A model generated the notes under the pieces. It made no database searches and was not told the DNA's origin. It saw only the letters and a program-made list of their open reading frames with translations. The position numbers and the translations under genes were made by a program. This document shows, one piece after another, positions 55,312-62,629 of a DNA stretch of 64,000 nt. The number at the start of each line of letters is the position of its first letter. Within the stretch, counting starts at the first letter, position 1. This DNA comes from DATFDN01 sp035685165 (GTDB lineage Bacteria > Pseudomonadota > Alphaproteobacteria > Acetobacterales > Acetobacteraceae). The stretch lies in contig DASRBI010000001.1 of the NCBI GenBank assembly GCA_035685165.1, positions 46,675 through 110,674 of the forward strand, in the 5' to 3' direction.

Positions 55312-55665
55312 ATGGCGCTGACCCGCATGGTGCTGGAGATCGGCATGGGCACCGACATTCTCGGCGCCGACCCGACGAAGGCGGCGATCCGGGCCTTGCG
55401 CGACGCGCTCTGGCACAACTCGCTGAGCGTTGCCGCCGCGGTCGGCCTGCCGGTGGATGCGATGGATGTGGAGGTCACGATCGGCGTGCCGCATCCCGAA
55501 CGGGTCGATGCCGAGGCGGTGCGGGCGGCTCTGCCGCACGGCGGCGGCACGGTGCGGGTGGTCGAGGGCGGGCTCGAGATTCCCAACGACGCGGGCACCG
55601 ATTCGACGCTGATCGCCCATGCGGCGGCGCTGGTGCGGCTCGACCTCGGAGGGGCGTCGCGGTGA
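55312..55665 (+). CDS. Lin0512 family protein (first tandem copy)
   Basis: 117 residues, a full Lin0512-type domain: LEIGMGTDILGADPTKAAIRALRDALWHNSL at the start and VEVTIGVPHPERVDAEAVRAALPHG in the middle. Family function is unknown. ATG 55312 is at the family start. The next gene is a second copy that overlaps by four bases (GTGA). Confidence 0.85.
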   Translation: MALTRMVLEIGMGTDILGADPTKAAIRALRDALWHNSLSVAAAVGLPVDAMDVEVTIGVPHPERVDAEAVRAALPHGGGTVRVVEGGLEIPNDAGTDSTLIAHAAALVRLDLGGASR

Positions 55666-56018
55666 AGCGCGTGATCCTGGAGCTCGGCGCCGGCAACGAT
55701 TTGCACGGCGGCGACTACACCAAGGCGGCGATCCGTGCGGTGCAGGACGCGATCCACCACTCCTCGCTCGTGCTGATCCGCTCGCTTAAGCTCGATGCGA
55801 AGGCGAGGCAGGTGGAGGTGACGATCGGCGTGCAGCGCCCCGAGCGCGTCGATGCCGAGGCGGTGCGCGCCAGCCTGCCGCACGGGAAGGTGACGGTGCG
55901 CGTGGTGAAGGGCGGCCTCGACGTGCCGGACGAAACCGGCACCGATATGGCGGTGATCGCCAGCGCCGCCGTCGCGGTGCGGCTCGATCTGCCGCAGGCG
56001 GGCGCCAAGGCGTCGTAG
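55662..56018 (+). CDS. Lin0512 family protein (second tandem copy)
   Basis: 118 residues and clearly paralogous to the gene before it: LELGAGNDLHGGDYTKAAIRAVQDAIHHSSL and VEVTIGVQRPERVDAEAVRASLPHG align through the whole length. It starts at GTG 55662, overlapping the first copy's stop, so both are made from one message. This suggests a heteromer of two related subunits. Confidence 0.85.
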   Translation: MKRVILELGAGNDLHGGDYTKAAIRAVQDAIHHSSLVLIRSLKLDAKARQVEVTIGVQRPERVDAEAVRASLPHGKVTVRVVKGGLDVPDETGTDMAVIASAAVAVRLDLPQAGAKAS

Positions 56019-56118
56019 AACATGCACCATCGTCATGGCCCGGCCTGGCCGGGGCAGGACTGAAGCCTCCACTCTACCGAAGCAACGAGGAGTGGTGGGG
56101 CCGTCCCGCGGGGAGAAG

Positions 56119-56559
56119 TCAGCTCCGCCGGTAAGGGTCGGGCAGCAGCAGGCGCGAGGGCACCTTCACGAGCCCGGTGTCGTTCTTCAGGATCACCCAG
56201 GCGTGCGGGCAATGATCTTGCACCAGCTCGCGGCAGGCCCCACAGGGGGCGACCACGGCGAGTTCGCGGTCCAGCTCGTCGGGTTTGGGATGACGCACCG
56301 CGACGATCGTCTCGGCCGTGCCATCGCCCTCCAGGATCGCGCGGCCGAGTGCGATCGGCTCGGCGCAGACCGACATGCGCCCGACCGTCGCGCCGAGATG
56401 CACGCCGGTCCAGATCCGCCCGTCCGCCGAGCGGATCGCGGCGGCGACCATGTGCCAGAAAGGACGATAGTGCCGGGCCAGAATCTCGTGCGCCGCGGCG
56501 ATCAGCGCGTGATCGTCGGGCGTGAGCGGGCGGACCTCTGCAAAATGCCGGCTACTCAG
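56119..56559 (-). CDS. Cytidine deaminase-like protein with apparent CTG start
   Basis: 146 residues if translation starts at CTG 56559. The zinc site is intact: CAEPIALG (C-A-E) and PCGACREL. Conserved N-terminal sequence (ALIAAAHEILARHYRPFWHMVAAA) lies before the first ATG at 56451, and no ATG, GTG or TTG precedes that segment in frame; the CTG overlaps the recA stop and has GAGG just upstream. A start at 56451 would give 111 residues and lose part of the fold. Translational coupling to recA is likely. The substrate may be cytidine or another nucleoside-like base. Confidence 0.7.
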   Translation of the reverse strand: MSSRHFAEVRPLTPDDHALIAAAHEILARHYRPFWHMVAAAIRSADGRIWTGVHLGATVGRMSVCAEPIALGRAILEGDGTAETIVAVRHPKPDELDRELAVVAPCGACRELVQDHCPHAWVILKNDTGLVKVPSRLLLPDPYRRS

Positions 56560-57592
56560 CCGCCTCGGCCTCCTCCACCTCGTCCTCGGCCGCCATCATC
56601 GCGTTGGCGACGACGCCGGACTGCTCGCGGATGCGGCGCTCGATCGCGTCCGCAACCTCCTTGTGGTCGCGCAGGAACTGCTTGGCGTTCTCGCGCCCCT
56701 GCCCAATCCGCTGGCTGTCGTGACTGAACCAGGCGCCCGACTTTTCCACCACCCCGGCCTTCACGCCAAGATCGATCAGCTCGCCCACCTTGCTGATGCC
56801 TTCGCCGTACATGATGTCGAACTCGACCTGACGGAAGGGCGGGGCGAGCTTGTTCTTCACCACCTTCACACGGGTCTGGTTGCCCACCACCTCGTCGCGC
56901 TCCTTGATCTGCCCGATCCGGCGGATCTCCATGCGGATCGAGGCGTAGAACTTCAGCGCGTTGCCGCCGGTGGTGGTCTCCGGGTTGCCGAACATCACGC
57001 CGATCTTCATGCGGATCTGGTTGAGGAAGATCAGCATGGTGTTGGAGCGCGAGACGCTGCCGGTGAGCTTGCGGAGCGCCTGGCTCATCAGCCGCGCGTG
57101 CAGGCCCATGTGGCTGTCGCCCATCTCGCCTTCCAGCTCCGCGCGCGGGACCAGGGCGGCGACGCTATCCACGACCAAAACGTCGATCGCGCCGGAGCGC
57201 ACCAGCGTGTCGGCGATCTCCAGCGCCTGCTCGCCCGCGTCGGGCTGGCTGATCAGCAGATTGTCCACATCAACCCCGAGCTTGCGGGCATAGACGGGAT
57301 CGAGCGCGTGCTCGGCGTCGATGAAGGCGCAGGTGCCGCCGCGCTTCTGCGCCTCGGCGATCGCGTGCAGGGCGAGCGTCGTCTTGCCCGAGCTTTCCGG
57401 GCCGTAAATCTCGACGATCCGCCCGCGCGGCAGGCCGCCGATGCCGAGCGCGAGATCGAGGCCGAGCGAGCCGGACGGGATGACCTCGATCTGCTCGTCG
57501 CCGCCGCGGGCGCCCATCCGCATGATGGAGCCCTTGCCGAAAGCCCGCTCGATCTGCGCCATCGCCGCGTCGAGCGCCTTGTTCTTCTCCAT
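56552..57592 (-). CDS. recA: Recombinase RecA
   Basis: 346 residues. The ATP-binding P-loop GPESSGKTT (64-72), the Walker B region VDVLVVDSVAALVPRAE, and the L1/L2 DNA-binding loops are all normal; the acidic tail ends EVEEAEAAE. It catalyses strand exchange in homologous recombination and activates LexA cleavage. Two LexA-type boxes lie upstream. The deaminase gene follows with overlapping ends. Confidence 0.98.
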   Translation of the reverse strand: MEKNKALDAAMAQIERAFGKGSIMRMGARGGDEQIEVIPSGSLGLDLALGIGGLPRGRIVEIYGPESSGKTTLALHAIAEAQKRGGTCAFIDAEHALDPVYARKLGVDVDNLLISQPDAGEQALEIADTLVRSGAIDVLVVDSVAALVPRAELEGEMGDSHMGLHARLMSQALRKLTGSVSRSNTMLIFLNQIRMKIGVMFGNPETTTGGNALKFYASIRMEIRRIGQIKERDEVVGNQTRVKVVKNKLAPPFRQVEFDIMYGEGISKVGELIDLGVKAGVVEKSGAWFSHDSQRIGQGRENAKQFLRDHKEVADAIERRIREQSGVVANAMMAAEDEVEEAEAAE

Positions 57593-57616
57593 CGGTGCCC
57601 TGCCCTTTCAACCCCA

Positions 57617-57631
57617 GGTTACAGTGTAACC
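57617..57631. promoter_or_regulatory. Perfect palindrome in the recA leader
   Basis: GGTTACAGTGTAACC, seven-bp arms around one G, 25 bp before the recA ATG and between the start and the LexA boxes. It could form an mRNA hairpin or bind a dimeric factor; its role is not known. Confidence 0.4.
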
Positions 57632-57677
57632 ACGATCATCCCCGCATGATTGCACAAGGCCCGACTCGGACCCAAGC

Positions 57678-57692
57678 GAACATCAGAGGAAC
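57678..57692 (-). promoter_or_regulatory. LexA box of recA (proximal)
   Basis: On the minus strand GTTC-CTCTGAT-GTTC, an exact match to the alphaproteobacterial LexA pattern GTTC-N7-GTTC, about 86 bp before the recA ATG. LexA would repress recA until SOS induction. Confidence 0.75.
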
Positions 57693-57720
57693 TATGCGGG
57701 ACATACGACAATAACCATTT

Positions 57721-57735
57721 GTTCGCAACTTGTTC
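57721..57735 (+). promoter_or_regulatory. Second LexA box of recA (distal)
   Basis: GTTC-GCAACTT-GTTC on the plus strand, another exact GTTC-N7-GTTC match, 43 bp from the first. It sits 8 bp beyond the 3' end of flhB. Two sites upstream of recA suggest tight SOS control. Confidence 0.65.
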
Positions 57736-57742
57736 CAACTCG

Positions 57743-58807
57743 CTAGGCGGCACGCGCACGCGCGCGCAGGCGCCAGACATAGGCGATGATCTCGGCGACC
57801 GCCTTGTAGTGCTCGGCGGGGATTTCCTGGTCGAGCTCCAGCCGATGGAGCGCCCGGGCGAGCGGCGGATCGGGCACCACGGGAACGCGGTTTTCGCGGG
57901 CGATCTCCCGGATTTTCTCCGCCATCACGTCCACCCCCTTGGCGACGACTCGCGGCGCCGCCGACCGCGCGCGATCATAGGCGAGGGCGACCGCGTAGTG
58001 GGTAGGGTTCGTCACCACGACGGTCGACTTGGGCACCGCGGCGAGCATCCGCCGCCGCGCGCGCGCCATGCGCAGGCGCCGGAGCCGGAGCCGCGTTCGC
58101 GGATCGCCCTCGGCTTCCTTCTGCTCCTCGCGGATTTCGTGACGGCTCATCCGCAACCGGGCGTTGAAGCGAAGGCGCACCCAGATCAGGTCGAGCACGG
58201 CGGCGAGCGCCTGCACGAGGAGGATTCCAGCCAAGAGTTGCAACAGCGCCTGCAGCAGGTCGGCGGCGAGCAGGTCCGCGCGCGGAAAGGGCCACCCCGC
58301 GAGACCGGCCAGGCGCGCGGGCAGCGCCCGCCACAGGACGAGACCGAGCAGGGTGAGCTTCAACGCCGAGCGCGCCGCCTCAACCGCGCTGTCCGGGCCG
58401 AGCAGGCGGCGCAGGCCGGCGAGCGGGTTGATCCGGCCGAAGTCCGGGCGCAGGCGCGCGGGGGCGAACACGGCGCCGGTCTGCGCCAGCACGGAAGAAG
58501 CCGCCGCCGCGGCGACCACGAGCAGCGGCGCCAGCACGACGGCGGCGGCCTGGAGGCAGGCAACGACCACCGGACGCGGCGCGGTTTCCAAGGCGGCGGC
58601 ATGGGAGATCACACCCGCCATGCTGCGCGCGAAACGCTCCGCCGCCGGCGGCCCCGCCCAGGCCAGCGCGAGCGCCGCCGCCGTCAGCAGCGCGAGCAGG
58701 CTCGCCTCGGTGGAAACGGGTGCCTGGCCGGCTTCCCGGGCGCGCTGGAGCCGGCGCGGGGTCGGCGCCTCGGTGCGTTCGCCGCCGCTTTCAGGGGTGT
58801 CCGCCAC
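57743..58807 (-). CDS. flhB: Flagellar export apparatus protein FlhB
   Basis: 354 residues: four membrane helices (about 30-215) then a cytosolic domain with the autocleavage motif NPTH (VVVTNPTHYAVAL near residue 268). It switches the export gate from hook to filament substrates. Its 5' end abuts fliR, and the block runs flgB-flgC-fliE-fliQ-fliR-flhB on one strand. flhA is not in the window. Confidence 0.95.
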   Translation of the reverse strand: MADTPESGGERTEAPTPRRLQRAREAGQAPVSTEASLLALLTAAALALAWAGPPAAERFARSMAGVISHAAALETAPRPVVVACLQAAAVVLAPLLVVAAAAASSVLAQTGAVFAPARLRPDFGRINPLAGLRRLLGPDSAVEAARSALKLTLLGLVLWRALPARLAGLAGWPFPRADLLAADLLQALLQLLAGILLVQALAAVLDLIWVRLRFNARLRMSRHEIREEQKEAEGDPRTRLRLRRLRMARARRRMLAAVPKSTVVVTNPTHYAVALAYDRARSAAPRVVAKGVDVMAEKIREIARENRVPVVPDPPLARALHRLELDQEIPAEHYKAVAEIIAYVWRLRARARAA

Positions 58808-58810
58808 GGT

Positions 58811-59593
58811 TCAGCGCAGTCCCGGCAAAGCGCCCAGCACGACGCCGGCCGCTTCGTCCCAAAAGGCGAGCAGCGCGGCGGCGGTGCCGGCGAGCAGCAC
58901 GAGGCCGAACAGCGCCTGCGCCGGCATGGCGATGAAATAGACCTGTACGCGCGGGGCGATCCGCGCCGCGACGCCGGCGGCGAGGCTCCAGAGGGCGCTC
59001 AGCACGATGCCCGGGGCGGCCAGCCGCATCGCGAGCGCGAAGCTGCCTTCCACCGCCTCGGCGATGGCGCGCACGCCGTCGCCCGCCGGCAAGGCGCTTC
59101 CCGGCGCGAACAGGCGGTAGCTCCCGGCGAGCGCCTCGACGGGCAGGGCGTAGAGGCCGGTCACGAACACGAGCACCGCCGCCGCCAGCGCGAACATCTG
59201 CGCCAGGGCCGCCGTCTGCGGGCCGAGGCGCGGATCGGGCTGGAGAATGTTCGACTGACCGAGCAGCCCGGCCAGGATTTGACCGGCGATCGGCAGCGCT
59301 AACGTCACCAGCCGGGCGAGGAAGCCGAGCCACAGCCCGGTCAGCAGCTCGGCGCCGATGGCGGCGGCAAAGCCGCCGATCCCGGTCGGCGGGCGCGGGA
59401 CCATCGGCGCGACCACCGGGGTCAGCAGCAGGGCGATCGCGCCCGCGAGCCCGGCGCGGATGCGGGCGGGCACGCCGGTTTCCGCAAGGCCCGGAAACAG
59501 CGCGACCGCCCCGGCGGAGCGGGCGAGCACGAGCATGAAGGCGTAGGCAAGACCGGAGAGCGCGGAGGCGAGCGCCGGTTCGGCCGGTGTCAC
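58811..59593 (-). CDS. fliR: Flagellar export protein FliR
   Basis: 260 residues with six to seven membrane segments and the FliR N-terminus (MLVLARSAGAVALFPGL). It forms the export gate with FliP and FliQ. The ATG overlaps fliQ by four bases (ATGA), as is usual for these three genes. Some hydrophobic segments are very Ala/Leu-rich. Confidence 0.92.
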   Translation of the reverse strand: MTPAEPALASALSGLAYAFMLVLARSAGAVALFPGLAETGVPARIRAGLAGAIALLLTPVVAPMVPRPPTGIGGFAAAIGAELLTGLWLGFLARLVTLALPIAGQILAGLLGQSNILQPDPRLGPQTAALAQMFALAAAVLVFVTGLYALPVEALAGSYRLFAPGSALPAGDGVRAIAEAVEGSFALAMRLAAPGIVLSALWSLAAGVAARIAPRVQVYFIAMPAQALFGLVLLAGTAAALLAFWDEAAGVVLGALPGLR

Positions 59594-59862
59594 GACCCGC
59601 CGACAGCGACGATGTGATCGGCGATCCGGTGCGCGTAGCCCTGCAAGGTCGCGAACATGAACGGCCCGGCGAGCGCGAGTGCGAGCGCGAGCGCGAGCGC
59701 CTTCGGCACGAACGCCAAAGTTGCCTCGTGCAACTGCGTGACGGCCTGGAGGAGCGAGACCAGCGCGCCGACGACGAGCCCGATCACGAGCGGCGGCCCG
59801 GCGAGCTTGAGCGTCACCACGAGCCCGTCGCGCAGCACGGCGGCGACATCGCCTTCAGTCAT
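59590..59862 (-). CDS. fliQ: Flagellar export protein FliQ
   Basis: 90 residues with two membrane helices: the first ends in the FliQ-like GLVVGALVSLLQAVTQLHEATLAF loop, and the second contains LALALALALAGPFMFATL. It is part of the P5Q4R1 export gate. It lies 19 bp after fliE. Confidence 0.92.
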   Translation of the reverse strand: MTEGDVAAVLRDGLVVTLKLAGPPLVIGLVVGALVSLLQAVTQLHEATLAFVPKALALALALALAGPFMFATLQGYAHRIADHIVAVGGS

Positions 59863-59881
59863 GGGAGTGGCTTCACCGGCC

Positions 59882-60190
59882 TCATATCGGCATCTGCATG
59901 ATACTCTGATAGGCTTGCAGCACGCGGTCGCGGATGGCGGTGGCGGTCTGCAAGGTCAGTTGCGCCTGCGACAAGGCGGTGACGACGGTGGTCAGATCCC
60001 CCTGCCCGGCGATCGCCGCGGCGGCGAGCTGCTCCGCCTCGTGGCCCTGCGCCACCGCGGCGCCGAGCGCGTTGCCGAGCGCGGTGCCGAAATCCTCGCT
60101 GCCGGCCGCGCCCTCCGCCCCGCCCGCCGCCCGCGCATAGGCTTGGGCGGCGGCGCGCGGCGTGACGGTGATGGTCGGGATGTCGGTCAT
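59882..60190 (-). CDS. fliE: Flagellar hook-basal body protein FliE
   Basis: 102 residues ending in the conserved C-terminal helix of FliE (LTLQTATAIRDRVLQAYQSIMQMPI). It joins the MS ring to the rod. Its ATG overlaps the flgC stop (ATGA). The first 40 residues are Ala/Thr-rich and variable, which is normal for this family. Confidence 0.92.
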   Translation of the reverse strand: MTDIPTITVTPRAAAQAYARAAGGAEGAAGSEDFGTALGNALGAAVAQGHEAEQLAAAAIAGQGDLTTVVTALSQAQLTLQTATAIRDRVLQAYQSIMQMPI

Positions 60191-60594
60191 TTCAGCATTG
60201 CGATCGTGCGCGTCAGCATCCCGCGCGCGGTCTGCATCACCGCGAGGTTGGCTGCGTAGGACCGCTCCGCCTCGCGCATGTCCATCATCTCCACGATGGG
60301 ATTCACGTTCGGAAGCTTCACATAACCCGCGGCGTCGGCCGCCGGGTTCGACGGATCGTAGCGGCGCGGAAAGTCGGAGGGATCGGTGCCGACCGCGCGC
60401 ACCGTAACCTCGCTTTCCCCACCCGCCCGGTCCACCTGTTCGCCGAAGGTGATGGTCTTGCGCCGGTAGGGATCGGCGCCCGGACTTGATCCCGTGCTGT
60501 CGGCGTTGGCGAGGTTCTGCGCGATCACGGTCAACCGCGTCGCTTGCGCGGCCATGCCGCTCGCCGAGATCGCTAGGAACTTGTCGATGTCCAT
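60187..60594 (-). CDS. flgC: Flagellar basal-body rod protein FlgC
   Basis: 135 residues: N-terminal MDIDKFLAISASGMAAQATRLTVIAQNLANADST and C-terminal MREAERSYAANLAVMQTARGMLTRTIAML are the paired amphipathic ends that form the rod's coiled core. It is a proximal rod component. It follows flgB by 12 bp. Confidence 0.96.
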   Translation of the reverse strand: MDIDKFLAISASGMAAQATRLTVIAQNLANADSTGSSPGADPYRRKTITFGEQVDRAGGESEVTVRAVGTDPSDFPRRYDPSNPAADAAGYVKLPNVNPIVEMMDMREAERSYAANLAVMQTARGMLTRTIAMLK

Positions 60595-60606
60595 GTGCCG
60601 TCTCCG

Positions 60607-61008
60607 TCAGCCCGTCGTTCCTTGGCCGAGCGCCGTGCGGAACAGGCCGAGATAGCTCTGGTAGATCGCGGTCGTGACCTGCGCCGCACTGTCGGTGTCG
60701 GCAAGCTTTTCCAACTCGGTATCGAGCGACACGGCGTTGCCGTCCGGCTGGCGGCCGTTCTCCGCCACCGAGCGCACGCCCTGGGCAGACGTGGCTGTTC
60801 CCGGCAGGTGTCCCGGCGCGGTCAGCGCGAGGTCGGCGGCGGGAGCGGCGGCCGAAAGGGTCGCGGCGAACGTTGCCGTATCCTTCGGGCGGTAGCCGGG
60901 CGTATCGAGGTTGGCGATGTTCTGCGCCAGCACGCGCTCACGTGCCGCCGCCCAGGACAGACGCCGCGCGGCGAGCGAAAACAGGGGAACGGCAAGCGGG
61001 TCGCTCAT
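60607..61008 (-). CDS. flgB: Flagellar basal-body rod protein FlgB
   Basis: 133 residues. It has the axial-protein N-terminus with ARERVLAQNIANLDTPGYRP (proximal rod family) and a C-terminal helix ending FRTALGQGTTG. It is the first gene of the flgB-flgC-fliE-fliQ-fliR-flhB operon. Two CtrA-like sites lie in the 88-bp gap upstream. Confidence 0.95.
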   Translation of the reverse strand: MSDPLAVPLFSLAARRLSWAAARERVLAQNIANLDTPGYRPKDTATFAATLSAAAPAADLALTAPGHLPGTATSAQGVRSVAENGRQPDGNAVSLDTELEKLADTDSAAQVTTAIYQSYLGLFRTALGQGTTG

Positions 61009-61032
61009 GGCGCGAAGCTTGCCGTCTAAAGG

Positions 61033-61047
61033 TCAACAGCCGGTTAA
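61033..61047 (-). promoter_or_regulatory. CtrA-like box, flgB-proximal
   Basis: On the minus strand TTAA-CCGGCTG-TTGA, one change from the CtrA pattern TTAA-N7-TTAA. It lies 25 bp before the flgB ATG. TTAA is rare in this GC-rich sequence, which raises the weight of the match. Confidence 0.6.
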
Positions 61048-61056
61048 GCGGCGCCT

Positions 61057-61071
61057 TCAATCTTTGCTTAA
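61057..61071 (-). promoter_or_regulatory. CtrA-like box, flgB-distal
   Basis: On the minus strand TTAA-GCAAAGA-TTGA, with the same TTAA-N7-TTGA form as the proximal box, 24 bp further upstream. The second half of the box overlaps a TGCTTAAGCA palindrome (61065-61074). Paired CtrA sites are typical of class II flagellar promoters in Caulobacter. Confidence 0.6.
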
Positions 61072-61096
61072 GCATCCGCGGCTATCCTAGGCGGCG

Positions 61097-61417
61097 ATGC
61101 GCGAGCCGATCTATGCGCCGTTCAGGCGCAACGCTACCGGCATGGCGGAGACGCCGGCCTTTCCCGACACGCCGCTCGATCGCGTCCGCTTCGGCGCACG
61201 GGCGCTGCGGCACACCGCGATGCTGGCCTGCCGTCACGCCCGCAAGGGCCGCCCCGTCGATCTCACCGGGCTCGACGGCCAGGTGGGGCTCGTGTGCGCG
61301 AAAGCGCTCGACCTGCCGCCGGAGGAGGGGCGGATCGCGCGCGCCGAGCTGGAGGCGCTGCTGGCCGACATCGACACCTTGTGCGAGGCGATGCGCCTCT
61401 CGGTCGATCCCCACTAG
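61097..61417 (+). CDS. Hypothetical protein in the flagellar cluster
   Basis: 106 residues, helical and Arg/Ala-rich, with no membrane segment or signal peptide. I do not recognise a family. It starts between flgB and fliO on the opposite strand to flgB and shares the CtrA-like region. A role in flagellar assembly or its timing is suggested by position only. ATG 61097 is first in frame; ATG 61142 (MAETPAFPDTP) is an alternative. Confidence 0.6.
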   Translation: MREPIYAPFRRNATGMAETPAFPDTPLDRVRFGARALRHTAMLACRHARKGRPVDLTGLDGQVGLVCAKALDLPPEEGRIARAELEALLADIDTLCEAMRLSVDPH

Positions 61418-61459
61418 CCGGAAGCCCGCGCCGATGTGCCGGCGGCAAAAGGCCGCATC

Positions 61460-61723
61460 ATGCTGAACGCGGTCTCATCCGGGCTGACGGGGCTCGCCGC
61501 CCTGCTCGCGGTTCTGGGGCTGATGTGGATCGCCGCGCGCGGCGCGCGCGCCGCCGGGCTCGGGCGGGCTTCGTCACGCACCCATCAGCTCGCGCTGGAA
61601 GACCAGATCGCGCTCGATACGCGCCGGCGCCTGCTGCTGGTGCGGTGCGCCGGCCGCCGCGTGCTTCTGCTGACCGGCGGCGCGAGCGACGTCGTGATCG
61701 GCTGGCTCGGCGATGAGCACTGA
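61460..61723 (+). CDS. fliO: Flagellar biosynthesis protein FliO-like
   Basis: 87 residues with one membrane helix (GLTGLAALLAVLGLMWIAARG) and a short cytosolic domain rich in Arg/Leu beta strands (DTRRRLLLVRCAGRRVLLLTGG). FliO promotes stable assembly of FliP. It overlaps fliP by 11 bp. ATG 61460 is used; an upstream in-frame GTG at 61436 is possible. Confidence 0.75.
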   Translation: MLNAVSSGLTGLAALLAVLGLMWIAARGARAAGLGRASSRTHQLALEDQIALDTRRRLLLVRCAGRRVLLLTGGASDVVIGWLGDEH

Positions 61724-62483
61724 GCGGGCCTGGCGCGCTTGCGCGCGCGATACCGCACGGCGAATCGGTATTGCTGTCCTGATTTTGGCGCTGACCGCCG
61801 GCGCCGCACGCGCGCAGTCGCTCAGCCTCGATCTCGGCGCGGCCGGTCAGCCCGGGGCGACGACGCGGCTCGTGCAGATCACCGCGCTGATCGCGGTGCT
61901 GTCGCTGGCGCCGAGCCTGCTCGTGATGATGACCGCGTTCACCCGCATCGTCATCGTGCTCTCCTTGCTTCGCAGCGCGCTCAGCACGCAGGCGACGCCG
62001 CCCAATGTCGTGCTGATCGGGCTCGCGCTGTTCCTCACCTTCTTCGTGATGCAGCCGGTGCTCGATCAGGCCTGGACGACCGGCCTTCTGCCGATGAGCC
62101 AGGGCAAGGTCTCCGACCTCGAGGGGCTGCGCCTCGCCGCCGCGCCGTTTCATCAATTCATGGCGGACAATGTGCGCGCCGACGATTTGCGGCTGTTTCT
62201 CGACATCGGCAATTTGCCGACGCCGCCGGGTCCGGCCGACACGCCCTGGCGCGCGCTGGTGCCCGCCTTCGTGATCGGCGAGTTGCGCCGCGCCTTCGAA
62301 ATCGGCTTCATGCTGTTCCTGCCGTTCCTCGTCATCGACATGGTGGTGGCGAGCGTGCTGATGAGTCTCGGGATGATGATGCTGCCGCCGAGCGTCGTCT
62401 CGCTGCCGTTCAAGCTGATCTTCTTCGTTCTGATCGACGGCTGGGCGCTGGTCGCCGGCAGCCTGGTCCGGAGTTTCCACTAG
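61713..62483 (+). CDS. fliP: Flagellar export protein FliP
   Basis: 256 residues: signal peptide (Ala cluster ending ARAQS) then four membrane segments. The FliP core SLAPSLLVMMTAFTRIVIVLSLLRSAL and the periplasmic loop with TPPGPADTPWRALVPAFVIGELRRAFEIGF are intact. It is the main subunit of the export gate, together with the distant FliQ/FliR. Confidence 0.95.
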   Translation: MSTERAWRACARDTARRIGIAVLILALTAGAARAQSLSLDLGAAGQPGATTRLVQITALIAVLSLAPSLLVMMTAFTRIVIVLSLLRSALSTQATPPNVVLIGLALFLTFFVMQPVLDQAWTTGLLPMSQGKVSDLEGLRLAAAPFHQFMADNVRADDLRLFLDIGNLPTPPGPADTPWRALVPAFVIGELRRAFEIGFMLFLPFLVIDMVVASVLMSLGMMMLPPSVVSLPFKLIFFVLIDGWALVAGSLVRSFH

Positions 62484-62629
62484 CCAGGCCGATGGGCGGC
62501 ATAGAACGGCAAATTGCCGCCTGTTCGTCCGGCGCGCATGGCCGGCCACACGCAGAGGCGCCTTGCCAGATGGCCCCGGCCCCGACATGAGGGTCGGCCA
62601 CGACCGCACCCGCAAAGGAGCCGCGATCC

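Noticed and set aside
59650..59700. GCGAGCGCGAGT-like short tandem repeats as a regulatory repeat
   Set aside because: They encode the Leu/Ala helix of FliQ (LALALALALAG); codon repetition explains it.
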